A model generated the notes under the pieces. It worked only from the letters and a program-made list of their open reading frames with translations, was not told the DNA's origin and ran no database searches. Below are positions 19,668-29,047 of a stretch of DNA of 64,000 bases, one piece after another (the stretch's first letter is position 1; each line of letters begins with the position of its first letter). Source of the DNA: Bacillota bacterium (GTDB taxonomy: Bacteria; Bacillota; Clostridia; Acetivibrionales; DSM-1351); the NCBI GenBank assembly GCA_023393115.1, contig JAEWMS010000055.1, positions 62,001-126,000 of the forward strand. The letters are read 5' to 3'. The position numbers and the translations under genes are program-made.

Positions 19668-19957
19668 ATCAACACTCCGTTACTTTAAAACACATAGAGT
19701 TTAAGTAGTATAATTTAAGTCCCTTTTACTAAATATCGGAATAATTAACAAGAAATTAAATACTTTTTGGATACTATAGACCCAATAAGTGCGTACTTGT
19801 ATTAAAAGTCTTTTCATATTAATTTTATATCATAAAACATATAAGGAGTGGAAGAGCAGAGTCCATTATTCAAGTTTTTGGTATTATATTTTAATGTATA
19901 ATAATCAATATTAATCCATTCCAACGATCCACATAAAAAAATGAGGTGATGAGAAAT

Positions 19958-20341
19958 ATGAGTAAAACAATCTATTTTGAGTCTGTAAAAGATGATAATA
20001 CCGAAGCTACCTTCCAGGCTGTCGAACAAAGATTGGTTGACACCGGAATTAACAAAATTGTGGGAACAATGCTATTTCATACCGATAAGTTATTTGGTTC
20101 AAATGTGCCAAGTATTATAGCAGACTTTTTAAGGTGTTTTTGTGAAGGTATCAAGGTATGTTATGAGATTGTTATGATGGCCTCAGATGCCGGGCTTTTG
20201 AATTCAGACGAAAAGGTAATTGCAATAGCCGGAACAGGTAAGGGGTCGGATACGGCACTGGTCATGCAGGCAGCGTCCTCAAGGAATCTGAGGAAACTTA
20301 AAATAAACGAGATTTTATGCAAGCCTTTAAACGAACTATAA
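19958..20341 (+). CDS. Stand-alone pyruvate-kinase C-terminal-like domain protein
   Basis: The 127-residue protein resembles the C-terminal (alpha/beta) domain of pyruvate kinase, PF02887: an N-terminal helix (NTEATFQAVEQRLVDTG), a central helical block, and a GTGKGSDTALVMQAASS turn like the effector-binding loop of that domain. The catalytic barrel is absent, so it cannot be a kinase; proteins of this form occur alone in clostridia with unknown role, perhaps as small-molecule sensors. The ATG at 19958 has AGGTGA eight bases before it; a GTG at 19946 overlaps that site. Confidence 0.7.
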   Translation: MSKTIYFESVKDDNTEATFQAVEQRLVDTGINKIVGTMLFHTDKLFGSNVPSIIADFLRCFCEGIKVCYEIVMMASDAGLLNSDEKVIAIAGTGKGSDTALVMQAASSRNLRKLKINEILCKPLNEL

Positions 20342-20351
20342 AAACCTAAAT

Positions 20352-20382
20352 AAGTTCTCTCTGAAAAACTTAGAGAGAACTT
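20352..20382. terminator. Hairpin between convergent genes
   Basis: Perfect 11-base arms AAGTTCTCTCT and AGAGAGAACTT surround a nine-base loop between two convergent genes. A T-rich stretch follows on the minus side only, after a few bases, so termination is plausible in both directions but better on minus. Confidence 0.6.
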
Positions 20383-20391
20383 ACATGCGAA

Positions 20392-20613
20392 TTATTTGGC
20401 CAACCTGTAATCATTATGACTAAAGGCTGCCGAAAGAATATTATCGATTTTGAATACCCGGTTTTGGTTTCTTAAAAAACAGAAAGCCTTAACATTACCG
20501 TTACTGATTTCATATACTCTTATGCTTCTTTCAGTAATTTCGGTATCCTTTAAATAAATAATATTTATGATTCTATTCCGTTCCAGAGAGGCTTTAAGAA
20601 AATATTCCACCAT
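20392..20613 (-). CDS. Small WYL-like domain protein
   Basis: The 73-residue protein looks like a lone WYL-type beta-barrel: NRIINIIYLKDTEITERSI, then RVYEISNGNVKAFCFLRNQNR, then FKIDNILSAAF, in the spacing seen in WYL ligand-sensing domains, but with no DNA-binding part. WYL domains bind nucleic acid or nucleotides and regulate several stress and defence systems. The ATG at 20613 has GGTGAT five bases before it; a GTG six codons upstream has no good site. The gene is preceded by a promoter carrying a perfect LexA box, so it is probably SOS-induced. Confidence 0.6.
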   Translation of the reverse strand: MVEYFLKASLERNRIINIIYLKDTEITERSIRVYEISNGNVKAFCFLRNQNRVFKIDNILSAAFSHNDYRLAK

Positions 20614-20726
20614 ATATATCACCAATACCACTCAATATTTCAGGAACTTTACCACTATTTCAAAACATAAAATTCCTATATTGTAAAATGACAGCAGTCC
20701 CACGCTGTATATATCATGATATTAAT

Positions 20727-20755
20727 ATAATATACCGAACATATGTTCGTGTCAA
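20727..20755 (-). promoter_or_regulatory. Sigma-A promoter with embedded LexA operator
   Basis: On the minus strand TTGACA (20750-20755) is followed by a 17-base spacer and TATTAT (20727-20732). The spacer contains the perfect palindrome CGAACATATGTTCG (20736-20749), which matches the Gram-positive LexA/DinR consensus CGAAC-N4-GTTCG. LexA would block RNA polymerase. It drives leftward transcription toward the WYL-like gene, about 110 bases away. Confidence 0.85.
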
Positions 20756-20785
20756 GGATTTATTTAAACACCTAGTGCAATTGAT

Positions 20786-21541
20786 TTAAAGCACTGGTGC
20801 CAGCAAAATTCTCCCTGTTCCTCTGTAAACATTAACTAAACCTTCACCAGAAACAGCAGAGCCTAAAAGGCTTTTTCCTGATTTTTCAACTCTGAAATCC
20901 AGTGTATCTGACCATGCTATGGCATAGTTTCCGTCTATTTTGACTTCATCATTTTGAAGAACAAATTCTATGAGCTCATTTCTTGGTACAGGACTCTCAA
21001 GTACAGCAACTCCCTGTCCTCTAAGGCATAGATTAAACAAACCCTCATTACCGAGTACGGCAGAGGAGAGATTTGATCTGGCTACAACTGTTTGCTGTAT
21101 TCTTGACTCACATGCAAGGAACAATCCATCGTCCAGTACCAATCCGCCCCAATCCGATACTTCCTCAAGCAGAATGTGCTTATATGTAGGCTCCAGCATA
21201 AGCAAACCGCTTCCCTGGTATTTAGGCTTTATTGCCGATTCTTTAGTCACTTTTGAGGATAAAGCTTTTCCGATAAGATCACCAAAGCCCTTAACATCTG
21301 CTGCCATACTGACAGCACCTGCAGTCCACTGCATAGCACCGGCACTTATTGTATAGGCGTTATTGTTTAGTTCTATTAAAACCTGTCTTTTTCTAACATT
21401 CATTTCTGAGGCATAGTACATAGCCATAGCATTTGTCGCGTTTACGCTTATATCTTTTTTGTATTCCAGAACCTTGACTTCACCTTTGCTCTCAATTACC
21501 TCAATGTTTTTGTTCTCATATAGGTTTTTACATGTTACCAT
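20786..21541 (-). CDS. AIM24 family protein
   Basis: The 251-residue all-beta protein matches the AIM24/DUF124 family: internal repeats of strand motifs such as GSGLLMLEPTYKHILLEE, FNLCLRGQGVAVLESPVP and SGEGLVNVYRGTGRILLAPV. The fold is a duplicated beta-helix-like barrel related to the TRAP-like group; the molecular function is unknown in bacteria. A GGGGGAAA site precedes the ATG. The MFS transporter gene ends only 27 bases upstream on the same strand, so the two are probably cotranscribed. Confidence 0.8.
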   Translation of the reverse strand: MVTCKNLYENKNIEVIESKGEVKVLEYKKDISVNATNAMAMYYASEMNVRKRQVLIELNNNAYTISAGAMQWTAGAVSMAADVKGFGDLIGKALSSKVTKESAIKPKYQGSGLLMLEPTYKHILLEEVSDWGGLVLDDGLFLACESRIQQTVVARSNLSSAVLGNEGLFNLCLRGQGVAVLESPVPRNELIEFVLQNDEVKIDGNYAIAWSDTLDFRVEKSGKSLLGSAVSGEGLVNVYRGTGRILLAPVL

Positions 21542-21568
21542 TTGGATTTCCCCCTTTTGATTTAATAA

Positions 21569-22915
21569 TTATGTTCCCGATGTGTTTATCTCATCCAAGG
21601 TTCGTCCCTTGGTTTCTACTCCGGCAACAGCAACTACTACTGCAACTACCGCAAAAACTAATGTCAAAATTAAGAAAACATTGTTAAAACCAGCCTGCTT
21701 GCCATTGGTTTGATAAATTACTCCCACAATATATGGAGCAGCTATAGCACCCAAACGTCCTACAGCAGCAGCCCAACCTGTTCCACTTCCACGAACCCTT
21801 GTGGGATACACCTCGGGAGTATATGCATATACTGCCCCCCATGCCCCAAGGCTGAAGAAGTAAAGCAGGCAACCCGATATCAGTATGGCAGTCACACTTT
21901 CCCCATGTCCGAAGAGATATGCAGCCACCGCAGTACCTGCAAGATAAATTGCTAAAACAGCCTTGCGGCCTATTTTTTCTATAAGATATGCAGCGCTGTA
22001 ATATCCCGGCAGCTGCGCTATGCACATGATCAATGTAAATTCAAAGCCCTTTACAAGGCTGAAACCCTTACCGACCAGCAGCGTTGGTGTCCATAATACA
22101 AAACCGTAATAACCGAAATTAATACCTAACCACAATACCCAAAGAACAATTGTACGTCTTATATAAGCCTTCGACCACAATTCAGAAAGCATTACCCTAC
22201 CCTTTTTTACTTCTTTAAATGCGCTGTCTGAGAATGTCTCTGTATTTTTAACTCCTGCCTGTTGTTCCATTTTCGTTACAATTTCATCGGCTTCCTTCAG
22301 CAGTCCCTTTTGTTCAAGATATCTAGGTGATTCAGGAATCCCCTTTCTCAAGTAGGCTGCATAAAGTGCGGGAACTCCTCCCAGCAGAAAACCTATCCGC
22401 CAGCCGTACACAGGTATAAGTAGATATGCAATTAACGCAGCAATAATCCATCCCCAAGCCCAGAAACTCTCAAGATATACCACCATCCGTCCACGGATTT
22501 TTGTAGGTGAAAACTCACTGACAAGTGTAGAAGCTGCTGGTAGTTCCCCTCCCAGGCCTAGACCCGTTAAAAATCTGAATAATAATAAAAGCGCAAAGTT
22601 TGGCGCCGCAGCCGATAAGCCGCTGGCTATACCGAATAAAATAAGCGTATAGGTAACTACAGTTCTCCTGCCCCACCTGTCGGAAACCATACCGGCAACT
22701 GCTGCACCGACAGCCATACCCACCGCAGAAGCGCTTCCCAGCAAGCCTAGATCCGATGGGTCCAGCTTCCATTCTCTTCCGATGGAAGCCATAACGCCTG
22801 AAACCATTCCCTGGTCCATGGCATCAAACATCCAACCTATTCCTGTTAAGAATAAAACTCTCTTTAATAATGAGGTAGCAGGTAATCTGTCAATTCTTTG
22901 TGAAATACTGCTCAT
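21569..22915 (-). CDS. MFS transporter, metabolite:H+ symporter type
   Basis: The 448-residue protein has 12 predicted membrane helices of the major facilitator superfamily. The motif A loop SDRWGRRTVV lies between helices 2 and 3, and RFLTGLGLGGELPAA and PTRVRGSG match the sugar/aromatic-acid:H+ symporter branch (PF00083). The substrate may be an aromatic or organic acid or a sugar; it cannot be fixed. An AGGAGG site lies seven bases before the ATG. It is probably in an operon with the AIM24 gene. Confidence 0.8.
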   Translation of the reverse strand: MSSISQRIDRLPATSLLKRVLFLTGIGWMFDAMDQGMVSGVMASIGREWKLDPSDLGLLGSASAVGMAVGAAVAGMVSDRWGRRTVVTYTLILFGIASGLSAAAPNFALLLLFRFLTGLGLGGELPAASTLVSEFSPTKIRGRMVVYLESFWAWGWIIAALIAYLLIPVYGWRIGFLLGGVPALYAAYLRKGIPESPRYLEQKGLLKEADEIVTKMEQQAGVKNTETFSDSAFKEVKKGRVMLSELWSKAYIRRTIVLWVLWLGINFGYYGFVLWTPTLLVGKGFSLVKGFEFTLIMCIAQLPGYYSAAYLIEKIGRKAVLAIYLAGTAVAAYLFGHGESVTAILISGCLLYFFSLGAWGAVYAYTPEVYPTRVRGSGTGWAAAVGRLGAIAAPYIVGVIYQTNGKQAGFNNVFLILTLVFAVVAVVVAVAGVETKGRTLDEINTSGT

Positions 22916-23042
22916 ATGGTTCCTCCTACATATAGCTTATTTTCTGTCATTATATGCTATTACCTCGTTATAACATTTTTTATTAATATTTGCAACATCT
23001 ACTAATAAACTAGAACTATTACAAATAATAAAACTATAACAA

Positions 23043-24026
23043 TTAATAAACTCTATCACCGTTAAAGATTGAACTCTTAACCACAACGTAGTCGACGCTC
23101 CTAAGAGCTTCAAGAGATGTACCCCCTGCATAGGATACAGAAGATTGAAGATCCTGCTCCATTTCAATTAAAGTATTTATCAATGGTCCTCTATAATCCA
23201 CATACATTTTCTTACCTTCAACATTTTTCTTTTCACCCTTTTGAAATTCTGAAGCAGAACCAAAGTATTCCTTATATAGCTTTCCATCAATAGCAATGGT
23301 TTCCCCTGGGGATTCTTCATGTCCTGCAAAAAGGGAGCCGATCATGACCATTTTGGCACCGAATCTTATGGATTTCGCTATGTCGCCATGTGTTCTGATT
23401 CCACCATCAGCTATAATAGGCTTACTGGCCGCCTTTGAGCACCACCTGAGGGCCGCCAGCTGCCAACCGCCCGTTCCAAAACCTGTTTTGATCTTAGTTA
23501 TACACACCTTCCCCGGCCCAATGCCAACCTTGGTAGCATCAGCACCGGAGTGTTCCAGTTCCCTTACAGCTTCAGGGGTACCAACATTTCCTGCAATAAC
23601 AAAGGTATCCGGCATAAGCTTTTTTATATGCCGGATCATTTTTATTACGGAATTTGAATGGCCGTGTGCTATATCAATAGTAATGTATTCAGGATAGAGT
23701 CTCTCCTTTGATAATACTTCAATGAAATCGTGCTCTTCGTCTTTTACGCCAACGCTGATTGAAGCAAACAATCCTTTGTCCTTCATATTTTTGATGAAGG
23801 TAGTCCTCTTTTCAGGATAAAAGCGATGCATAATATAGAAGTAGCCATTTTGAGCCAGAAACTCAGAAATATTTTCATCTATTATTGTCTGCATATTTGC
23901 AGGGATCACAGGCAGCCTGAATTTTCTACTGCCGAGCTGCACCGATGTATCACATTCTGCTCTGCTGCTTACGATACATTTTGCCGGGATCAGCTGAATA
24001 TCTTCATAATCAAATACATTTTCCAT
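23043..24026 (-). CDS. guaC: GMP reductase
   Basis: GMP reductase converts GMP to IMP with NADPH, for purine balance. The 327-residue barrel protein has the IMPDH/GMPR active-site loop GIGPGKVCITKIKTGFGTGG with the catalytic Cys, the phosphate-binding IADGGIRTHGDIAKS and the C-terminal GGTSLEALR. It lacks the CBS domains of IMP dehydrogenase, and the loop form with KTGFG and WQLAAL is characteristic of GuaC. The second ATG (24026) has GAGGT six bases before it. It follows the biosynthetic cluster on the same strand after 113 bases, but is probably independent housekeeping. Confidence 0.88.
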   Translation of the reverse strand: MENVFDYEDIQLIPAKCIVSSRAECDTSVQLGSRKFRLPVIPANMQTIIDENISEFLAQNGYFYIMHRFYPEKRTTFIKNMKDKGLFASISVGVKDEEHDFIEVLSKERLYPEYITIDIAHGHSNSVIKMIRHIKKLMPDTFVIAGNVGTPEAVRELEHSGADATKVGIGPGKVCITKIKTGFGTGGWQLAALRWCSKAASKPIIADGGIRTHGDIAKSIRFGAKMVMIGSLFAGHEESPGETIAIDGKLYKEYFGSASEFQKGEKKNVEGKKMYVDYRGPLINTLIEMEQDLQSSVSYAGGTSLEALRSVDYVVVKSSIFNGDRVY

Positions 24027-24139
24027 GTTCATACCTCAAGATATTTATATTTTTTATTATTTTCAGAAATTGTAATAAAATTAATCAACTGATAAATTAT
24101 CCTTTTTAGTATGCACATATTAAGTAATATTATATAAAC

Positions 24140-25198
24140 CTATGTTCTACGTAATTCCAGCTTTCTCTTTTGTTGTACAATAATTGCCTCTAATTCCCGG
24201 AAATCGCTAAATGATAACATGGCTTTTGAGGCTCCGGTGAAATCCCTGTCAAGGATTTTTTTAATAATAATTTTATCCGATACTCTACAATTTGACAGAT
24301 ATTTTTCCCCTTCTTTCACAAACCAGTAATAGTTTTCAAATATTGAAGCCATATCCTCTTCTTCAATATTGTGAACGGATCTGCTCAGCATCCACAAGAA
24401 ATAATCCATGTCCAGGTGGAACTTTAGAGAAATATAGTCTATTTTGTATTGCTTTGCAGCATCAACAAGGAGTTTTTGTGTATCGTTATATTCCTTAAAA
24501 AATGTTTTGGAAATAGTTTGAGTCAAAGATGGGTTATCTTGATTTTCTCTGATCCGGTACTTATATATTGAAACCGGAAGGGCTGTTATTTTTTCAGCTG
24601 CCATCATGTATTTAAAAACAAATACGGCATCTTCTCCAATAGCATTAGGTGGGAAGCTTAAATCGTGCTTTAATATAAATTCCTTACGATAAATTTTTGA
24701 CCAGGTTGCCGGTGGTATATTGAGCAACTGAGGCTGTTTGTTCAAGGATGTATTTACAACAATTTCATCAACCGGCTTATAACTACCCTCTGATTCCTTG
24801 CGAAAATAATAATGCCCGGCTATTACAATATCAGATTCATATGTACTTATGGCATCAAACATTATCTTGCAGGTATCTGGAATGTACTTGTCATCAGAGT
24901 CTAAAAACATGATATACTTTCCAACAGCTTTCTGTATACCAACATTTCTAGGGTGACCAGCTCCACCTGAGTTTTGCGGCAAATGTACCGCTGTGAAATT
25001 ATCGTACTTTTTCGAATATCGATCCATGATTTGACCGCTGTTATCGGTTGAGGAGTCGTTAACCATGATAACTTCAAAGTTTTCTAATCCGACAGATTGC
25101 ACTGTCAAGCTTTCCAGACATTCTTCCAGATACTCCTCAACATTATAAACCGGAACAATCACTGAAATCTGATAATCTTTTTTTTCTTCAGCACACAT
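24140..25198 (-). CDS. GT2 family glycosyltransferase (cluster gene, last in operon)
   Basis: The 352-residue protein has a GT-A fold with VIVPVYNVEEYLEECLESL at the N-terminus, MVNDSSTDNSG, the metal-binding DSDD in MFLDSDDKY near residue 98, and GEDAVF in the acceptor region. It transfers a sugar from a nucleotide-sugar donor to an unknown acceptor. The C-terminal 130 residues are helical. There is no membrane helix, so it acts in the cytoplasm. Its start overlaps the preceding glycosyltransferase by 11 bases, showing translational coupling. It is the final gene of the biosynthetic operon. Confidence 0.85.
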   Translation of the reverse strand: MCAEEKKDYQISVIVPVYNVEEYLEECLESLTVQSVGLENFEVIMVNDSSTDNSGQIMDRYSKKYDNFTAVHLPQNSGGAGHPRNVGIQKAVGKYIMFLDSDDKYIPDTCKIMFDAISTYESDIVIAGHYYFRKESEGSYKPVDEIVVNTSLNKQPQLLNIPPATWSKIYRKEFILKHDLSFPPNAIGEDAVFVFKYMMAAEKITALPVSIYKYRIRENQDNPSLTQTISKTFFKEYNDTQKLLVDAAKQYKIDYISLKFHLDMDYFLWMLSRSVHNIEEEDMASIFENYYWFVKEGEKYLSNCRVSDKIIIKKILDRDFTGASKAMLSFSDFRELEAIIVQQKRKLELRRT

Positions 25199-26291
25199 AA
25201 TATTCTACCTTCCTTCTTATCTTTCTTGAGATCGGATAATATGCCGGAGGGTTGCAGCAATCTAAAAGTTGAACCCAAATATCCAGATCAGTATTCTCAA
25301 CAAAATCATTAACAAGAATTTTATAGTCATTTTTGATGCACAGTTCCAAAATAGCTTGCTTAACTTCCTGAAGCTGCTCTTTATTATAAAAATCTATAAT
25401 TACTTCGGGTTTATTGATTTTATAGGTCTCCTCTACAACTGTAAACCGTGTTGCAATACTATTAAATAGTTCATATATTTCAGTATCACTAGTAGTCCTA
25501 AATGCTCCCTTGTTTTTTCTTAGAAATATTTCTGTATTTTCACGTACTCCTTCAAGCTTGTCCTCGTCGACGAAAACTCCTGAGAATCCATGAAATTGGT
25601 GAAGAACCTCCAATTTACTGTTTAATACTATTTTGATTCCTTTCTTATAGGCTCTGTATACCATTTCAACATCTTCTACACCCCATTTTATTAAATCCTC
25701 ATCGAAGCCTCCGATACTTTCAAGCCACTTTTTAGGTAATGCCAGATTACAACTCAAACAATATAGAAATGGACAATCCATTCTTGAAGAATTATATGAC
25801 AGCTCATTGAAAATATCATGACGGAATTCAATAAGATCTTTATTATCAAGGCTGAATTTATATTTATCAAATACACTGCCATCTTTAACACTGGTCACCG
25901 ATACTGCTTCGGGAATCATAATTCTGGTACCGGCTACCAATATATCCTTCTTAACTGAAAAATATCTTTCCAATTCAGAGAGGTAATCTTCTTTCACCAA
26001 AATGTCAGCATCAATAAATATAATCATCTCTCCTTCTGCGCATTTCCAGCCGGCATTTCTTGCCCTGGAACGGCAGGAATCAGCATTTCTTTCAAGATAG
26101 ATATACTTAATATCAAAAGATGCCTTAATATCCTTTACTGCTTCTTCTGTACCGTCTGTCGATCCGTCATCAACAATCACAACCTCATACTTGTCTTTCT
26201 TAATACCTTTTAATCTGCTTATGGCCGCTAAAGTATTGATTATCATATTTTTACTCTGATAGGTAGGTATGACAAAACTGTATTTTTTCAT
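25188..26291 (-). CDS. GT2 family glycosyltransferase with GT7C-like segment (cluster gene)
   Basis: The 367-residue GT-A glycosyltransferase starts with FVIPTYQSKNMIINTL, has VIVDDGSTDGTEEA and the DxD motif FIDADIL near residue 95, and then GGFDEDLIKWGVEDVEMVYRA, which is the galactosyltransferase-type C-terminal motif (WGxED) seen in chondroitin- and antibiotic-type GT2 enzymes. The last 100 residues are a helical tail. An AGGAGTG site precedes the ATG. The downstream GT2 gene overlaps it by 11 bases. The sugar donor is unknown. Confidence 0.85.
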   Translation of the reverse strand: MKKYSFVIPTYQSKNMIINTLAAISRLKGIKKDKYEVVIVDDGSTDGTEEAVKDIKASFDIKYIYLERNADSCRSRARNAGWKCAEGEMIIFIDADILVKEDYLSELERYFSVKKDILVAGTRIMIPEAVSVTSVKDGSVFDKYKFSLDNKDLIEFRHDIFNELSYNSSRMDCPFLYCLSCNLALPKKWLESIGGFDEDLIKWGVEDVEMVYRAYKKGIKIVLNSKLEVLHQFHGFSGVFVDEDKLEGVRENTEIFLRKNKGAFRTTSDTEIYELFNSIATRFTVVEETYKINKPEVIIDFYNKEQLQEVKQAILELCIKNDYKILVNDFVENTDLDIWVQLLDCCNPPAYYPISRKIRRKVEYYVC

Positions 26292-26350
26292 AGCAAGGTC
26301 ACTCCTATTAACAAATTTAAGTATTTTCCCTCCAAATCACATAATCGGAA

Positions 26351-27295
26351 TTAATACTTTAACTTAATGAAATTCAGCCAAAAATCCCTTTCCTCAATAA
26401 AAGCCCCAATAATTAGTCTTTCCACCTTATCAAGATCAATTGCTCTTTTACCGTAATAGTACAGAAACAGTAAATTTTGAATTACCCTCCACTGGTCACT
26501 TATTAGTTCTAGCTTTTCATCAAATTCATTAATACAGTCCTCATCAAGCATACCTTTTTCAAGTAAATTATTAATCAATAATACATTCCCTTTGAGTCTG
26601 TTCGGTACCTTGCCGCATTCATTCCCGAGCCTGAATATATTGGAAATATCAGAAAGTATGATATCCCTGTTGAGAATATTTTTACTTTTTATCAGTTCCT
26701 CTAAATGCAGAACCAGCTTTACTGCATTCTGGAGCATTTGCTCAAGATTTAATTTATAAGGTTTCAGACAGGGGTCTTTAAATGTGATTATTCTGTAATC
26801 CTCCCGGTTATCCTTATAGTCAGATTGAAATGCCTGAATCAGATTACCAGCAGGAATACTTTTTACTCCATAGTCCAGGTCCACGTTATCTTCAAAAGCA
26901 TAAAATTGATTATTCTCATCATCAAAACCAACAATAAACGAAAAATGCGGATTATGTACCTTGTTATAAAACACCCCGTTTTCATCCCAATAAAACAGGT
27001 CCACATTAAGGGTCACATATGAATTATTTACCAAAATATCTTTTAGTTCCGTCAAGAAGTTCCTTCTGTCTTTAAAATTACAACGGTTAAATATAAAAAT
27101 ATTTCTAAAGTAATCATAATACTCCATGGAATAGTCTACATAAAGTCCTGTAGGGAGAATCACATATTGATAGTCATTCATATATATAATTGGTTCATAA
27201 CTCGGGTCTCTTTCAAGAAGTATTGAAAGAAACATATTTGTAATACAATTGCCCCAGTATCTATTGTATGGCTTTAATTCTTTCATATATCTCAT
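26351..27295 (-). CDS. BtrH-like cysteine acyltransferase candidate (short form)
   Basis: The 314-residue protein is a diverged relative of the other two BtrH-type proteins of the cluster. A Cys at residue 17 (GNCITNMFLSIL) heads the first helix, and a His near residue 117 (NPHFSFIVGFDDENNQFYAFED) heads a strand followed by acidic residues: the Cys-His arrangement of papain-like folds. The C-terminal half is helical. In butirosin synthesis BtrH moves the acyl chain from a carrier protein to the aminoglycoside. The gene lies directly after an ACP gene, which suits an acyl-ACP partner. A GGAGGT site precedes the ATG. Confidence 0.55.
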   Translation of the reverse strand: MRYMKELKPYNRYWGNCITNMFLSILLERDPSYEPIIYMNDYQYVILPTGLYVDYSMEYYDYFRNIFIFNRCNFKDRRNFLTELKDILVNNSYVTLNVDLFYWDENGVFYNKVHNPHFSFIVGFDDENNQFYAFEDNVDLDYGVKSIPAGNLIQAFQSDYKDNREDYRIITFKDPCLKPYKLNLEQMLQNAVKLVLHLEELIKSKNILNRDIILSDISNIFRLGNECGKVPNRLKGNVLLINNLLEKGMLDEDCINEFDEKLELISDQWRVIQNLLFLYYYGKRAIDLDKVERLIIGAFIEERDFWLNFIKLKY

Positions 27296-27380
27296 AAGTT
27301 ACCTCCAACTACATGTACAAAATATTATCAATCTACATCTATAAAATATTTCAATTGTAATTGATCAGGTGCTTCAATAA

Positions 27381-27626
27381 CTATCCAAGTTTTTGAGTAA
27401 TGATATTTTTTAGTTTGTTGATGGTATTCAGATTTTGAAGTAATAGCTCATCATCCTCAAATGTAATATTAAACTCATCTTCAAGGCCTATAACAATTTC
27501 AATGAAATTAACAGAATCCACGCCTATTCTGTTTAGTGTTTCGTCACCGGAAATTTCTCTGATTCTTTCAGGTTCAATTCTTAAAATATTTATTATGATC
27601 TTTTCAATTCTTTCAACCAAATCCAT
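27381..27626 (-). CDS. Acyl carrier protein (cluster ACP 1)
   Basis: The 81-residue stand-alone carrier protein has the phosphopantetheine attachment motif GVDSVNFIEIV with Ser38. Helices 1-4 are in the expected places, and the surface is acidic (EDDELLL). It resembles the free ACPs of secondary metabolism, such as butirosin BtrI, more than the fatty-acid AcpP (which has DSLD). An AGAGGAG site precedes the ATG. It sits 20 bases after the ATP-grasp ligase gene, its probable loading enzyme. No phosphopantetheinyl transferase gene is in the window. Confidence 0.85.
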   Translation of the reverse strand: MDLVERIEKIIINILRIEPERIREISGDETLNRIGVDSVNFIEIVIGLEDEFNITFEDDELLLQNLNTINKLKNIITQKLG

Positions 27627-27646
27627 AATGAATGTCTCCTCTAAAA

Positions 27647-29005
27647 TTAGTTTTTATTTTGTAATAATGTGGTTATAACATTTTCAAGCTTTAGGTTATA
27701 TTCTTCAACTTTGTTCCAGTCTTCTGAAACAATCAAGGTAAAAACCCTGCCCACAAAATAGTCCGAGCCTTCATGCAATTTGTATGGCAGTGTTCCTGCC
27801 GTATAAACTAAAACCCCTTCCTTATTTTCCGGGCTCATCAGAATTCCTTCTCCTTCCAGGGTCTTGCACAGTTCATGATATCCGACTGCTCTGTCCGGTA
27901 AGAATCTGAAGTATCTGGAAAGGATCTTTCGCCCCTTAAGTATTTGGCTTAAAAACGATATGTAGGTTGACAGGGTAAAACGTCCATTAATTTCGATAAT
28001 AGGAATTATTTCGTCCTGATCGGTTATAATCGAATCAATTCCGGCAACTCCTGTATAACCTATTTCGTAAAGGTATTTTCCTATTGCTTTGCCATACTCC
28101 TTATAGGCTTCAATAATGTTACCATCAACCCTGGGTGGCAGTACAGAACCGATATATACAGTGTCTCTCAGCAATTGCTGTTTGATAGAAAAGACCTCAA
28201 CCTCTCCTTTGGGGGAAACGTAAATTTGATAATTAATATCAAACTTCTTGTCGTACCAGCCTTCTACCAACCATTTCGCATTTTCGCGTCCTCTTGCAAA
28301 CCTTGTTATCATACGGAGGCCTGACTCCAGCTTATCCCTGCTGTCAATTATGTACAGGCCTTTTCCCGAAGCCCCGTTGGGTTCCTTAATAATAACTTTC
28401 TTAAAGTAAGGTACATTGCCTGTTAGTTCCTCATACTGCTGACGGATTTCGTCAATAGAATGACAAATCTTCCCCTTACAAACCTTAAAACCAAGTATTT
28501 CAGATATTTCTCTGTTATATATTTTGTCGTTTACCCTGGCATTTACAAGGGAAGGTGCTCCCATTAACCGTACTCCGGCTTTTTTTGCAATAGCTTCTTC
28601 CAGATAGGTAACTGCATAAGGTACAAAATACACATCCTCGTTTATGGCAGTAATGTCTTTTAGCTTTTGTAACAAATTTTCATCTCTAAGTACCAGTTCA
28701 GATATGGGGGTTAGCAAATCCGCATCTTCGGGTACCATAATGGTTGGAATGGAAAATCCCAGACTTTTAAGGTTATCCAGATATTCGGCATCGGGCATTT
28801 TCCTGAGGATAACAATATCCTGTTCTCTACAAACGAGTAGATTCATTTCTTCTATTCGGTTTACCGGTATATCCTCATTCCTGTCAACAATTCCGGCACT
28901 GAGGATATTCCAATATTTTTCTGCCCCTATATTACACAACCAGATGATAATTCCATTATCCCTATCCTTTTCAAGGTACTGAATTAAATTAAATTCCTTA
29001 TCCAT
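27647..29005 (-). CDS. ATP-grasp ligase, BtrJ-like amino-acid:ACP ligase candidate
   Basis: The 452-residue ATP-grasp protein shows the ATP-binding segment VIIKEPNGASGKGLYII, then KWLVEGWYDKK, and the metal-binding PIIEINGRFTLSTY. ATP-grasp ligases join a carboxylate, through an acyl phosphate, to an amine or thiol. Butirosin BtrJ, of similar length and context, loads glutamate on its ACP thiol and also extends the chain. Its position between an ACP gene and a BtrK-like decarboxylase gene is the same gene set as in butirosin, which is why that role is proposed. The substrate amino acid is inferred, not seen. Confidence 0.7.
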   Translation of the reverse strand: MDKEFNLIQYLEKDRDNGIIIWLCNIGAEKYWNILSAGIVDRNEDIPVNRIEEMNLLVCREQDIVILRKMPDAEYLDNLKSLGFSIPTIMVPEDADLLTPISELVLRDENLLQKLKDITAINEDVYFVPYAVTYLEEAIAKKAGVRLMGAPSLVNARVNDKIYNREISEILGFKVCKGKICHSIDEIRQQYEELTGNVPYFKKVIIKEPNGASGKGLYIIDSRDKLESGLRMITRFARGRENAKWLVEGWYDKKFDINYQIYVSPKGEVEVFSIKQQLLRDTVYIGSVLPPRVDGNIIEAYKEYGKAIGKYLYEIGYTGVAGIDSIITDQDEIIPIIEINGRFTLSTYISFLSQILKGRKILSRYFRFLPDRAVGYHELCKTLEGEGILMSPENKEGVLVYTAGTLPYKLHEGSDYFVGRVFTLIVSEDWNKVEEYNLKLENVITTLLQNKN

Positions 29006-29047
29006 AGTTGTATTAAGATTCTTTAGAGATCTAAATAATAAATTAAT

